Assembly: GCA_900617975.1 (NCBI GenBank)
Contig: UZAE01013627.1
Coordinates: 1-20,581 of the forward strand
Length of the DNA stretch: 20,581 bases
Direction of reading: 5' to 3'
Source of the DNA: Rodentolepis nana
Lineage: Eukaryota; Platyhelminthes; Cestoda; Cyclophyllidea; Hymenolepididae
This document shows, one piece after another, positions 1-10,408 of this stretch. The notes under the pieces are model-generated. The model made no database searches and had not been told where the DNA came from. It was given only the letters and a program-made list of their open reading frames with translations. The position numbers and the translations under genes are program-made. Every line of letters begins with the position of its first letter. Position 1 is the stretch's first letter.

Positions 1-38
1 AACTATCAAAATGCCTGCCATTTGAAATAAATAAATTA
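1..38 (+). mobile_element. SINE-like retroposon, copy 1 (3' end only)
   Basis: AACTATCAAAATGCCTGCCA and the following TTTGAAATAAATAAAT match the 3' end of the family. The rest lies outside the window. Confidence 0.8.
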
Positions 39-1072
39 TTAATGATGGAATGCTTAATCCTTAACTTATTTAAGCATTATCATGCATAGTTTGATTGGAA
101 GTGTTAGGAGTTTTCGCGATAGCGAAATTTTCCATCTTCACAGCTCTGGTATCAGCTCATTCAACCCATAATCTTAATCTTAAATTAAATTATCTTAAGT
201 AAAGAAAATCAGAGTATATAGTTATCGCAACTAAAAGTCAATATCCTCATCACTAATTGCTTTGCCCAGCGTATCCGAAATTCAATGTCCTTTCATATCC
301 ACCTCTTCTATTTGCACATTTTTTCCGTTTTCTCTCATCTGTTTGCGGATTAAAAGTTACATTTTCTTTTGTAGTACAAATCAATAATAAATGTAACAGA
401 TGTAATAGCAAAAAGGGATTGTTTGTCAATAAATATTAAGCTCAGACATATGGTGGAATAGGTGACCATTTAAAGTTTTATTTTTTGCTGTTGAAGAGTG
501 ATCAAACACGAGTAACTTAGTCCAAAAATGTGAGAAATTATTCGTATCTTCCATTGGTCAAAATGGTTTCACTGAATTCTATTACAGACCTTTCGTAATC
601 CAATCTAGTTAACAAAGAAGCCGAATTTTGTTTTTTTAGAATAATTTAATCATTTCGTAATTTTCTTTCCTCGAGATTAAGTAAAATCGCCTTTTAATGT
701 ATAGTCTCTTTTTGCAAATACTGCCCTCCTCGCATGTTGTTTGAGCTAGGCTGTACTGTGTAAATAAATAATGAACTTCTGTTACTTTAATTACTAAATC
801 TTCTCCAACAGAATTTTATTACACAAATAGCCTTGCATATTCCTATTGAAAGTGCCTCCATATGACTATGACACTTTTAAATAGTGAGATTTCTTCCTGC
901 AAAGTCACAGAAAATTTAACCCCAGTAGAATCAAAATAATATATCCTTGAGTTAGACAAAATTGAATTTTGTATCAGCACTTTAGAAAATGTTAATTAGC
1001 TTCTGTTGGCTGCTCTGGTAACAGAAGAGTTGAATGTCAACTGCCCGCCAACTACTTAATTTAATAAACCAG
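39..1072. other. Non-coding AT-rich stretch
   Basis: No supported gene. A small perfect hairpin, TTTCGC-GATA-GCGAAA, lies at 112-127. The 60-codon open frame at 257-439 has no splice partner, codon bias or motif. Confidence 0.6.
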
Positions 1073-1246
1073 TCAGTAACCTATGATCTTCAAGAAGACC
1101 TGAAACTCACTCAGGAAACTGGCAGTTGAAAAGGGAAAGTTGAAATATTTCGACATAGCGTAGTGAGCCATGCTCTTTGAGTAACCTGCAAACAAACAGG
1201 CAAATCCCGAATTCGTAGGCTTAGGACTCACCTGATACTTTAGTGT
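1073..1246 (-). pseudogene. Possible broken relative of genes A/B
   Basis: A minus-strand frame is open for 57 codons, from a TGA at 1249-1247 to a TGA at 1075-1073, with no ATG until its middle. Its end (Y-F-x-x-x-F-S-x-x-x-F, then E-F) resembles residues 101-114 of gene A, and an N-S-G-F near its start resembles N-S-G-T-F of gene B. About 20 residues between these blocks would be missing. The stretch also contains strong splice-like ends (CAG|GTGAGT at 1234-1226 and TTTGCAG ending at 1186) that define a 46-nt intron, the same size class as in A and B. However, no open first exon precedes it. It may be a decayed copy, or coincidence. Confidence 0.25.
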
Positions 1247-3236
1247 TCAGATCAAATTATTTTCATTTCCTATCTAAGATAGAATAAAATATTATACCCG
1301 TTTGCCATCTTAATATTCTCTAACAGCAATGTGAGCTTACTCGCGTTAATGATAAAATTTAAGTTTCACCTTTAGGGTGAATAATGTTGGCTATTTTGAC
1401 ACCATATGTAGATGCAGCATTGTTCACAGAATTCTATTTAAAGAAGGCAATATATTTTACCGCCAAACAAAAATCTAAATAGTGATTATGGTAAAATTTT
1501 GCGGATTTCTTTAGGCAGGATGGAAAGCAAACACACTCATTTTCCATTGCTTTCTACCCGTTAAAAAAGTCTTGATGGTTTCGTAAACCGATGAAATCTT
1601 TGCTTTCTTTCTCGTTTGTTTAAAGTATTTTCTACTCTTTTAAATTTAGTTTTTTTAATCTCCTAAAAGATTCTTGAAAAATTAGAATTTTGTTATCTCC
1701 GCCAAGCAAATTATTTTGTTCAATTGCAACAATTAAAAATAAGTATAAATCAATTTGAACTCATTAATTAAACATAAAATTATTATTTTACTGATGCACA
1801 TAATGTGCAAAATTATTTTCTATTTGAATCTTTTTAAGCGCCATATTTGATTTTAACTTTTAAAAATTTATTATTTGGACAATGGAAATGTTTTATGGGA
1901 AGATTTTTATTGCTCTGCTATGCGAAATAAAATAATGAATTGGGTTGAAAATAATAAGCACGAAAAATAGATTTGATTAAAAATTTATTTGTGCAGTTTT
2001 GAAGCAGTCACGTTTTGTGTATTTCAATTCTTTTCACTCTTTTTTTAAATTTAAAAGCATGAATTGAAAAGTTAGGTGCTTTAAAAGTTGAATTAAAATA
2101 GTGGCAATTATTTTTCCTTTTGTTAAATATTTTCATTTTAAATCAAACGGACAGCAAAAACAGTAATTCGAATAACCACAAAATAAATGCATTGCATATT
2201 TTTAAACAGTTTGAAGAATTTTTTAATTTTTTGTCGGTATTTTTAAACACATAAATCTTCCAGATTTTAAAATATCAGACGAGATATCATTTATAAATAA
2301 TAATGTGTGAATATTAAGAATTCGACTCTGTTTTGAGTAGTCCTTTAATAAATAAAACTGATAATCTTGATAATTAACGAATGTTTTAATTATTACTACT
2401 CTTTTTTAATTTTCATTCAGACATCCAACAGTATACCAACTGTGGGACAGCATAGCTATTTTTCTGCAGAATGCTTAATTAATAATCGAAATTACTTATG
2501 CAACTATAATAGTAATTGGCTGTTTTAGTAACGTTGAGAACGTACTAAGAAAGCTTGTGTCAAGAGGAAAGTGATTAAGCTCATTTTGTGTCGATAGACA
2601 AACTTTTCCTCCTAATGTTCACACTTTACACATTTTAAACCAGTAGAAGCTTTTCATTGGAGTGCCTTCAATATGGAACAGTAGATAAGACGGTGATAGG
2701 TACGATGGAATCTATTGATAAGGACTGAGTTCAAATGTAGAATTTTTTCACTCTACCAGTTTTAAAAAGGAAATTTCAAGCCAGTGCTACAATATCATAA
2801 GATTGATATTGTTGAGACAATAAATGTGGAGAAACGCAAAAGTAATTTAATCTAATGCTCTAATCTAAAAGGGTTTGGAAGTAAATTAAGAGTTTAACTT
2901 ATATGTGTATATATTTAATTATGCAATACAAAGCCTTTTCATTAATACAAGAGCCTGATAAGTTATTAAATTTCGTTCTCGATATATTCGTTACAATTTG
3001 TTATTCATTTAGAATTTATACTAATTAAAAATAACAATTATGCTTTAACAACACTTTTTCATGAATTCTGATACTTTGGCTGATGGTTTCCTTGGTACAA
3101 CCTATTTATTTTTTTACTTTAAACTAGGCCATGATTTTCTAATTAGTGATTAAATTAATTTTAAAATCAAAGATTTCTTTAAAAGACTGAAACAGTATTA
3201 AAATGTCTGTTTAGTTCGAGGTAAGAAATTATGTTT

Positions 3237-3261
3237 GGGGAGGGGGAAGGAGGGGGAGGGG
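3237..3261 (+). other. G-quadruplex-capable tract
   Basis: Four G runs of 4-5 are separated by loops of 1, 5 and 1 bases (GGGG-A-GGGGG-AAGGA-GGGGG-A-GGGG), in otherwise AT-rich sequence. Confidence 0.7.
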
Positions 3262-3383
3262 AGATGTGAGAGAGCCAGAAAATGAGATTTACTTTAATTT
3301 GCCATTTTCAAGCGCGATCCGAGTGTCCATTCATTAAAGCTGTCTGGAAAGTCATTTGTTTATATTTGCTCTCAAGGAAATGA

Positions 3384-3400
3384 GAGTGAGAGAGAGAGAC
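3384..3400. repeat. Short GA-rich simple repeat
   Basis: GAGTGAGAGAGAGAGAC is a short purine microsatellite, about 120 bp after the G-rich tract. Confidence 0.7.
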
Positions 3401-4702
3401 AAATCTTCATTGACTCTTCACACGTTTGTCAATGTAATTTCTGATGCACTATTTAGCTCTTGTAGTTTAATATAGATATTCTAATGTATGACTAATAGAT
3501 TGTTATTTCCCATGCCAGTAATTAGAAGTTCCAATGTAAGCTAACATAATGGGATAGCATTTAAAGCGCATAAAGGGGGGATATGTATATTAAACGCTTA
3601 AATCACTTTTATTACCCCCCAATGTTTCATGTCGCCATATTTATTAATCGATCACTGAATTCAGAGCCTGTGGATTGTTTAATTTTTCTTTATAATAAGA
3701 TGTTCCCGTAGCATTACTGACGTGAAAAGTGATTAAAGCACTCTGAAACAACTTGTTTGTAAATGAGCAACCAACTGTATTTTGAGTTAACTTTTCTTAC
3801 AGAAAAGTAGAAGAACACACTACAATTATGCTCGAATATGATGAAATTCTTTTTTAAAAGTCTAAAATTGTATCCTTCTTCAAATTGCCACATACAAATT
3901 ACCTGTGCACATATGGGTACTTTGAAATCGATTGCAAGCAATTAATGGTAATTTTTTCGGAAAGAACAAGTGCCGTTTATATTATCTTGATATTGGCACC
4001 ATTTGAAAGATCGCGATAATTGGACTTAAAACCCTCACCATACAAACTATATGACTTGTTTACAAGATGGAGTTACTTTGATAGGCATTTCCTTGCCAAT
4101 AAAAATTTATTTATCTTTTACCTAGAAATACAAATTACTGAAAGTAATGTGTGCTTAAAACTTGCAAACGTTGAAATATGCTATTTTTTTAAGCTTACGC
4201 ATTAAGATAAATTGCAATAATAATATTGAATTGTGGAAATAGATAACAGTAGTTTAAAAGCTGAAGTTAATACGTTTGAAATTTCATCAATCGAAATGCG
4301 AAATCAAATTGTTTTCTAATTTAGATTTCAAAAATTAAACTTTTAGTTTTTTCATATATTCAAGCCATTACTTATAGTTGTTGTTTCTTGATCACTTTTA
4401 TTGCTTTAAAAAAGTCTATTCATATGTTTGGCCTTTAATTAGGCGTGTTGATCTCCATTTACCATGTTAATTCAAAATGGGCATTTTGGTAGTTTCTATT
4501 TCGAAAATATTACCTTGGGTTCAATGGAATTTTGCTCAGAAATGGGTTCTAACAAATATTTTTATTTATGCCTTTACTCAGAGATTAAATAACTTTGTAA
4601 TTTTAAAAATCGAAATTCAGCCGACACTTAAAGTCCTTTAGGCAGGAATGCTTGTTCTCACCTTCCATAGTGTACCAAGAATAATACAAATTATATTGGA
4701 GT

Positions 4703-5034
4703 GGGGTGTGCGATAGACTTACCTCCACGTGGTGNGGTGCACCCTGGGCAACGTATACTCATACGGCAAAAAGTCAATTAACTGGCAGTTGACTTCTCAC
4801 TTCAAACTGCCATCACCCACACTGTATGTCATATTCGACCCCTTCCACAGTAATCACCTCACCTTTTTTCTACCTTTGTGTCTGTCTCTTTTACATCTTT
4901 GAAACACTCTTCTCTTCCCTCCCCACCCTCTCGACTTTTTTCCCTTCGATGTTCCTTCCTCTCTGTGAAGCCCGAAGTCAACTAAAGGGCTAAGGACAAT
5001 CATCAAAACGCCCGCCATTTGATATAAATAAATA
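4703..5034 (+). mobile_element. SINE-like retroposon, copy 2 (contains N at 4735)
   Basis: The copy runs from the family 5' end GGGGTGTGCGATAG to the ATAAATAAAT tail. The order is: 5' block with CCACGTGG, a CTGGGCAACGTATACTCATACGGC block, a pyrimidine-rich middle, GAAGCCCGAAGTCAACTAAAGGGCTA, then GCCATTTGATATAAATAAAT. The N at 4735 is flanked by GGTG on both sides, so the join is an assembly seam. The left flank (ATATTGGAGT, 4693-4702) is not repeated after this tail, but it is repeated at 8275-8284 after another copy. The two halves therefore probably come from different insertions. Confidence 0.85.
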
Positions 5035-5587
5035 TGTTAACCACTTGTTACAATGCTGTGACTATTTTAAATAGTAATATCCATATTAAGTGAGAAAAAT
5101 CGATAGCATTACTGATGGAACTTAAAGAAATCATTGAAACTGCCTTTAGCAAACAGATTTAGATTTTCCTTCAAAAGTAACTGATATGCCACTGACGTTA
5201 ATGTTGACGAAGGAGTCGAATGAAATGTAGGGCGAGATTAATTGTGAGGCAGATGGGTTTCCTATCGCCTAATCTTCTTGTCAGGGAGTTAGCACGCAAG
5301 TCATACGGATAGTGGGCCTACTTTTCCAGCAAATGATGCGTGGCCTAAATTTGGATTCGGGTAAAAATTCCACCACCATTCTCAATTAGTGTTGTCAATT
5401 AATTTATTGGCAATTCGTTGTAAACAGTCCCAACTTAACCCGTTTAAGCTTTCAGTATTTTTCAGAATTCAATTACTTCGACATAAGGTATAGATTTTGA
5501 GTTGGCAAATGCAACATATTCCATTATTCTGTATTTATTTACTTAATTTCAATATTTTAATCATCACTTTACGAACAAATTCTTATT
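5035..5587. other. Stretch upstream of gene A, nothing recognised
   Basis: No ORF, splice pair or repeat was identified. A somewhat GC-richer patch at 5200-5350 has stops in all frames examined. Confidence 0.5.
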
Positions 5588-5594
5588 TATAAAA
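5588..5594 (+). promoter_or_regulatory. Possible TATA box upstream of gene A
   Basis: TATAAAA lies 416 bp before the gene A start codon. About 30 bp downstream (near 5620) is an ATCAACA stretch that could serve as an initiator. A strong splice donor, AAAG|GTAAGT (5681-5690), and an acceptor, TTTCAACAG (ending 5955), could join a short untranslated first exon (about 5620-5684) to the coding exon. In AT-rich DNA a TATA match alone is weak. The spacing to the initiator and donor is what makes it worth recording. Confidence 0.25.
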
Positions 5595-6003
5595 CATAGA
5601 TCTACTTGATTGGTTAATATCAACATTAATTAGAAATGTAATATCAAGTTATTTATGTATTCACAGAGCTACAACCAGGCAAAGGTAAGTTGAACGTAGG
5701 TAACTGAACAATACCTATTGCCCTCTTTAAATTATCATTGTTTTATTTGCATTCACTGAAATTTTTTTCGTACAAATCTCGTTGCTTGAGAAAACCTGTC
5801 ATCAAAGTGTTTCGTTCATTTCTCAAAGACTTAATTCGAATTCATCAGTGATCTAAAATGAGTATTTGTCATTAAATCTTGGCCCTAACAGTAATCAAGC
5901 ACATTTAAAATTAGGAAACAGAATTCTCCCTTGTAATGTCCATAAATTTCAACAGTTTGAGTGAGGATACGAATCGTGCCCCCTAGAGGTGGAGTAGTAC
6001 ACA

Positions 6004-6432
6004 ATGGAAGCTGATTTGCTCGATGAATTAGAAAATATTGCAAATAACCTTAAACATCACTCGAATGACCTCCTTCATTATGAAAATTGTGTCGATCGCT
6101 GTTTGACTTTGTCTTCTAAAGGCACTGAAGACATCAAATTTATCTTCCAATTTAAGGTATGCTAAACTTTCCTACAACTTAAAACATGAACGAAATTTTA
6201 GCCTGATTATCTGCGCAACGGAGGCGAGGCATTCGTCTATCGTAATGGCAAACGTCTTAACAATGAAGGTGTTCCATTCAGGCACTTGTCAAATATCATA
6301 GTACTCATTATGGGCTTTATGGCTGTAAAAAGAGAGAAACCAATGCCTTATTTCGCGTCTAACTTCAGCGCCAACTTATTCGCTGAATATGTCAACAATC
6401 ACGCGGGTACCCCATGCATCGCCTTCATCTAG
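6004..6432 (+). CDS. Gene A: two-exon small protein (127 aa), family unrecognised
   Basis: Exon 1 is 6004-6156 (51 codons), the intron is 6157-6201 (45 nt, GTATGC...TTTTAG, containing an in-frame TAA), and exon 2 is 6202-6432 (76 codons plus TAG). The intron is phase 0. The start has A at -3 and G at +4, and an in-frame TAG at 5995-5997 excludes a longer N-terminus within the exon. Codon third positions in exon 2 are about half G/C, clearly richer than the flanks, as expected for coding sequence. Residues 1-35 look helical. Residues 45-64 look like a beta hairpin around P52-D53-Y54 ending in FVY (62-64). Residues 80-93 are hydrophobic, and the C-terminus (99-118) looks helical. No signal peptide is visible. 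It aligns with gene B with the intron at the same point. I do not recognise the family. An RWD/UBC-like fold is only a guess, and no catalytic Cys motif is seen. Confidence 0.6.
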
Positions 6433-6457
6433 CTTTCGCTATCCACAAGGAGCCTCA

Positions 6458-6477
6458 ATTTATTTATTTATTTATTT
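6458..6477. repeat. (TTTA)n tract after gene A
   Basis: About five ATTT/TTTA units follow the gene A stop codon. It could be a simple repeat or the orphan tail of a lost reverse-oriented SINE. No SINE body is attached. Confidence 0.7.
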
Positions 6478-6542
6478 GCGTTATTAAGAAATGCGTAATG
6501 TCAAAGGCTGTGTTGCAGTTATTGCATAGATGCAGATAACCA

Positions 6543-6548
6543 AATAAA
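6543..6548 (+). terminator. Polyadenylation signal candidate for gene A
   Basis: AATAAA lies 111 nt after the gene A stop codon, a normal distance for a short 3' UTR. The UTR would contain the (TTTA)n tract at 6458-6477. AATAAA is frequent in this composition, so this is supportive and not decisive. Confidence 0.4.
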
Positions 6549-6650
6549 ACTTATGGTACTATTATATAATCAGTAGCTATGAAGTTTGTCGGTCAGCAGA
6601 TGGAAGGAAGAGTCGAATAGGTGTTAGTTCTTATCTGTTTATACGGTTAA

Positions 6651-6900
6651 ATATTTATTTATGTCAAATGGCAGGCGTTCTGATAGTTATCATTAGCCCA
6701 TTCGGGCTTCATAGAGGGGAGGAATACCAAAGTGAGAAAAATTTGAGGGGGAACAGATGTAAGAGACCGACATTAAGGCAGAGAAAAGGTAAGATGAGTA
6801 CTGTGAAAGTCACCTGCCAACTGCCAGTTTCTAGACTTTTTGCCATATGAGTATTCGTTGCCCAGGGCGCACCACTTGGAGTTAAATATATCGTGTACCC
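6651..6900 (-). mobile_element. SINE-like retroposon, copy 3
   Basis: This is a reverse-oriented copy: tail ATATTTATTTATG, then the family 3' block, the purine-rich middle, and the 5' block ending in GTGTACCC. It is more diverged than the others (for example CACTTGGAG for CACGTGGAG), lacks a convincing target-site duplication, and is about 250 bp long, so it is probably an older insertion. It lies about 220 bp beyond the gene A stop codon. Confidence 0.85.
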
Positions 6901-6934
6901 TCTTTTCCATCATAATAGTATCTCTTTCATTATT

Positions 6935-7120
6935 CTAAACGCGTCCGATTGATCGGGATGAATACCAGTTGAAATTTTGGCCGTGTCTGATGATGTTGAC
7001 ATAAAGCTTTCTCGAAGTATTACTTAATAGATCTGGGGGTTTATCGACTCTGTTTTCTATGTTTGTTGGAAGACGGGTGAATTTGAGGGCTTCGTTGGGG
7101 ATCCTAAAGATTTGAAACAT
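6935..7120 (-). CDS. Small ORF of 61 codons, unrecognised
   Basis: The ORF starts with ATG on the minus strand at 7120 and ends at TAG at 6935. About half of its codons end in G or C, against roughly a third in the surroundings, which hints at past or present coding. An in-frame TAG lies seven codons upstream of the ATG. It ends just before the adjoining SINE (6651-6900). I see no motif or signal peptide. It could be an exon or a fragment of an old element. The position overlaps the start of the plus-strand ORF at 7157. Confidence 0.25.
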   Translation of the reverse strand: MFQIFRIPNEALKFTRLPTNIENRVDKPPDLLSNTSRKLYVNIIRHGQNFNWYSSRSIGRV

Positions 7121-7156
7121 TGCCAGAACATTCCACTTCCTCTATTCTTATGTCAT

Positions 7157-7429
7157 ATGATTAGTTCAATAATTATTATTCCACCAATGAAAACTAACTA
7201 CACAATAAACATTAACAATTTGCAACTTTGTTATTTTTCTGCAATATTTCGCTTCCCCATAAAGGAAGCACCCACTCATTTGTTTGAAATTAATTTTGAA
7301 TCTTTCAAAATGGCCCCCTGCACTCCTAACGCATGTATGTCAATGGGTCTGCTCGAAAACATTTTTAAATTATGTAAAAAAACAAATAAAAAGTCGCTGT
7401 ATGTCCATTTCTCAATTAGCAGATATTGA
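7157..7429 (+). CDS. Small ORF of 90 codons, unrecognised
   Basis: This ORF runs from an ATG at 7157 to a TGA at 7429 and lies in the longest open frame of the window (open from before 7112). The predicted product has a strand-like stretch near its middle, followed by a Cys-containing segment and a basic, helix-like C-terminal part (KLCKKTNKK). Codons are AT-rich and no splice partner was found. Its length is only modestly above chance in this composition, so it may not be a gene. Confidence 0.2.
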   Translation: MISSIIIIPPMKTNYTININNLQLCYFSAIFRFPIKEAPTHLFEINFESFKMAPCTPNACMSMGLLENIFKLCKKTNKKSLYVHFSISRY

Positions 7430-7734
7430 TTAGTTAAGAAAAATTGAATTATTGCTTATTATATGAGTATTATTTTTAATAAAATGAATTTGAATTTAAA
7501 ATAAGTGATTAGTAATAAATCACTATAAAATTAATGTTTCAATAATTTTAAGTTCGGTGGGTTTCGATACTTCTTTATATTTTGCAAATTTTTTTCATTT
7601 AAATGAGATCATTTACAATTGGAATACATCTGACAAGAATGCCCCATAAAGTTTACGGGGTTAATTGCAATAAGCATGGCGTCTAATAACCATCTGACGA
7701 TATTATATATTAAATTAAAAAAAAAACTAAAAAA

Positions 7735-7999
7735 GGGGTGTGCGATAGACTTACCTCCACGTGGTGCACCCTGGGCAACGTATACTCATGCGACAAAAAG
7801 TCTATTAACCGGCAGTTGACTTCTGACTTCAAACTACCCTCATCCCATTGCATGTCATATTTGACTACTCCCACACTACTCAACTCACCTTTTTCCACTT
7901 TTGTGTCTGTCTCTTTTACATCTTTGAAACACTCTTCTGTTCCCTCTCTCCCTCTCGACTTGTTTCACTTTGATGTTCCTCCTCCTTTGTGGAGCCTGA
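7735..7999 (+). mobile_element. SINE-like retroposon, copy 4 (cut at N 8000)
   Basis: The copy begins GGGGTGTGCGATAG and stops at GAGCCTGA before the N. The missing end is present at 11049-11110, because the sequence up to 7999 is repeated exactly at 10475-11048. This is therefore the same insertion as the copy at 10784. Confidence 0.85.
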
Positions 8000-8000
8000 N

Positions 8001-8274
8001 GGTGCACCCTGGGCAACGTATACTCATACGGCAAAAAGTCTATTAACTGACAGTTGACCTCTGACTTCAAACTACCATCACCCCACTGTATGTCATATTT
8101 GAATACTTTCAAAGTACTCACCTCATCTTTTTCTACCTTTGTGTCTGTCTCTTTTACATCTCTCCCTCTCGACTTCTTTTTTGCTTTGATGTTCCTTCCC
8201 CCTGTTAAGCCTGAAGTCAGCTAAAGGGCTAATGATAACTAACAAAACGCCTACCATTTGATATAAATAAATAA
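8001..8274 (+). mobile_element. SINE-like retroposon, copy 5 (5' end missing at N)
   Basis: The copy starts abruptly at GGTGCACCCTGGGCAACG, inside the element, and runs to ATAAATAAATA. An internal stretch of about 22 bp (TTGAAACACTCTTCTG region) is deleted. The right flank ATATTGGAGT (8275-8284) matches the left flank of the element at 4703, which suggests that 4703-4734 is its true 5' end. Confidence 0.85.
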
Positions 8275-8284
8275 ATATTGGAGT

Positions 8285-9708
8285 ACAAATATTACCCTAG
8301 GCTAAATGGCCGCCTAGTTTGGGGAGTAAGGACGGTAGCAGATTGCAGACTTCTCATCGGAGAGGTCCAATGATTCCATCTTTAGCATAGCATGAGCTTT
8401 GAAATACTACCTTCGTTTTTCAGAAATTTATTAATTTAAAACGTTCGATTTGTCGGAATATTTGGGTTGGCATCGATAGAAAGCAGCGGCTTAAGCGAAA
8501 GGAGAAATATCTCACCTCATTTGGAATTCAAATTCATCGTTTGTCCACTTTTATCGCCGTTCACCTTTTAATTGGCCTACTTTCAAAATTCAGCCCCGCA
8601 GTTTTTGTGATGAGTTTATATACAGAACTTATTTACAAGTGAACTCAATCACAAATCTGATTCAATTATTTGTTCAAGTGATTTCGAGTACTGTTCATTT
8701 TTATATCCATGAAACTTCCCCATTTTAACCTAGTTAATAAGCTAGATATTGATGACTATGCCCAGTTTATACCCACTTGTCCTTGTCTAACCTGTCCTTA
8801 ATGGAAGTTCAAACGAAAAGTTTGTTTAGTGGGTTTAAAACATCATTTTGTACATATGTTCCGAAATATCAAACTAGGTCAGTCGACTTCGGCCAGTTGG
8901 ATATTGTAAAAGCCATGACTTTTAAAGTACTTATAGGATTCAAGAGTGCTGGTCATAGAAAAAATTATTAATGTACTAAAAAAGAATTTTTATCAAGAAC
9001 TATTTTTAAATTTTTCAATCAATAAAATCAAGTTGATTAATCTGCTTCAATAAACTTGAGAAATTAAGATAAAGAGTATTTTTAAATAGGTAATAAAATG
9101 CATACATTAATTTAAAATTTCTATTTGAATTTAGTTAACAAATTTGAAAATAAGCTCTGTCGATCTATGCGTTTTTATGTACAAAAATAATTAGTCGTAA
9201 ACAGTCTGCAAACAGTCATATGATCTGCAGTAGTAATTAAACTATGTTTTGTGATTTCAATTACCAAGACATAATTTTACCCCTTTTAGATATTGAGATT
9301 TTTAATTAGTTGAAATTTTGAATGAACCGCTGAACATACGAAGAATTCTTTTGTGACGACCTAGAATAAATACTTTTCCAGAAAAATATTTGCCCCATGG
9401 TTCAAATGCCTATTTTTCGTTGGTAAATATCAAAATATAATTTGGTTAACTGTTAACAGAAGCATTTATTGATTTTTTGCCATAAAATGAAGCATTGTGA
9501 CAAATCCACCTTGAAACACTGTATTTGTTATGATCGGCTCAGAAACACTACTCCTGACACTGGGCGATAGAAACCAAGTGCCTCAAAAATACACCCCGTG
9601 ATGCCAGAGATACCGGTGAAAAATTAGAAATAGGTGGATGGTTAATATAGAGAGGTCATTGTATTACTAAGACAAATTAATCATAGTCCTCATTTATACA
9701 AAACCCAC
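8285..9708. other. AT-rich stretch between SINEs, nothing supported
   Basis: A 56-codon ATG frame (about 8801-8971) has no codon bias, splice site or recognised motif. The rest has stops in all frames examined. Confidence 0.5.
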
Positions 9709-9722
9709 AATTTTCTCTTTAA

Positions 9723-10053
9723 GGGGTATGCGATAGACTTACCTCCACGTGGTGCACCGTGGGCAACGTATACTCATACGGCAAAAAAGTCTATTAACTG
9801 GCAGTTGACTTCAAACTCCAAACTACCATCACCCCATTATATGTCAAATTCGACTACTTCAACCGTACTCGCCTCACCTTTTTTCCAACTTTGTGTCTGT
9901 CTCTTTTACATCTTTGAAACACTCTTCTGTCCCCCCCCATCTCGACCTTTTTCACTTTGATGTCCCTTCCCATCTGTGAAGCCTGAAGTCAACTAAAGGG
10001 CTAATGATAACTATCAAAACACCTGCCATTTGATATAAACAAATAAATAAATA
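9723..10053 (+). mobile_element. SINE-like retroposon, copy 6 with perfect TSD
   Basis: Full-length copy. AATTTTCTCTTTA is found at 9709-9721 and again at 10054-10066, a 13-bp target-site duplication that defines both ends. The middle contains a run of 9 C. No pol III B box is convincing. Confidence 0.92.
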
Positions 10054-10066
10054 AATTTTCTCTTTA

Positions 10067-10407
10067 TATTTGAAGAAAATAATATTGCTTAAACTGATGG
10101 AGAAGGGGAGGCAAATGTTTTATGTAATGGCCAACTTCGTTGCACCTCCTTCACTTATGCCATGACTATGTACCAGACCAAGGTATTAAAAGCTATATTA
10201 TTTTAGGAGCGGTGATACCTGCTTAAGGCGACACTCTTAAGGTATTTTATGCCACTATGTCCTTGAAAGATTGTGTCCCATACTATATATAGTATTATCA
10301 ACTTCCAGCATATGGTGTACTGGTCACAATAATGTTAATAATTGAAACAAGTTTAATAATAAGTGATATGGTGATATCGCGAACAGATAATGACTAGTAA
10401 AGGTGAT
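10067..10407. other. Single-copy stretch ending at an N, nothing recognised
   Basis: No coding signal. It ends at AGGTGAT before the N at 10408. Its true neighbour is unknown. Confidence 0.5.
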
Positions 10408-10408
10408 N

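Larger units (their letters stand above)
1250..4702. other. Long AT-rich stretch without a supported gene
   Basis: Mostly very AT-rich (especially 1600-2300), with poly-A/T runs. One weak exon candidate: a strong acceptor (TTTTCATTCAG ending at about 2420) followed by 35 open codons to a TAG at about 2527, with no partner exon found. The minus-strand frame open at 3714-3941 has no other support. The G-rich and GA tracts at 3237-3400 are annotated separately. Confidence 0.5.

Noticed and set aside
3714..3941. 75-codon minus-strand frame
   Set aside because: It starts without an ATG and has no codon bias. The weak likeness to the C-terminus of gene B does not hold when aligned.
1512..4650. TTTAGGCAGGA shared by 1512 and 4637 (similar at 16472)
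   Set aside because: The similarity does not extend beyond about 11 bases, so it is within chance.
7738..8121. ORFs of 60-100 codons on both strands inside SINE copies (also 10759-11119, 12528-12743, 17149-17346, 19310-19513, 19949-20143)
   Set aside because: They recur only because the SINE sequence recurs. Frames shift between copies, contain Ns or stops, and have no coding bias.
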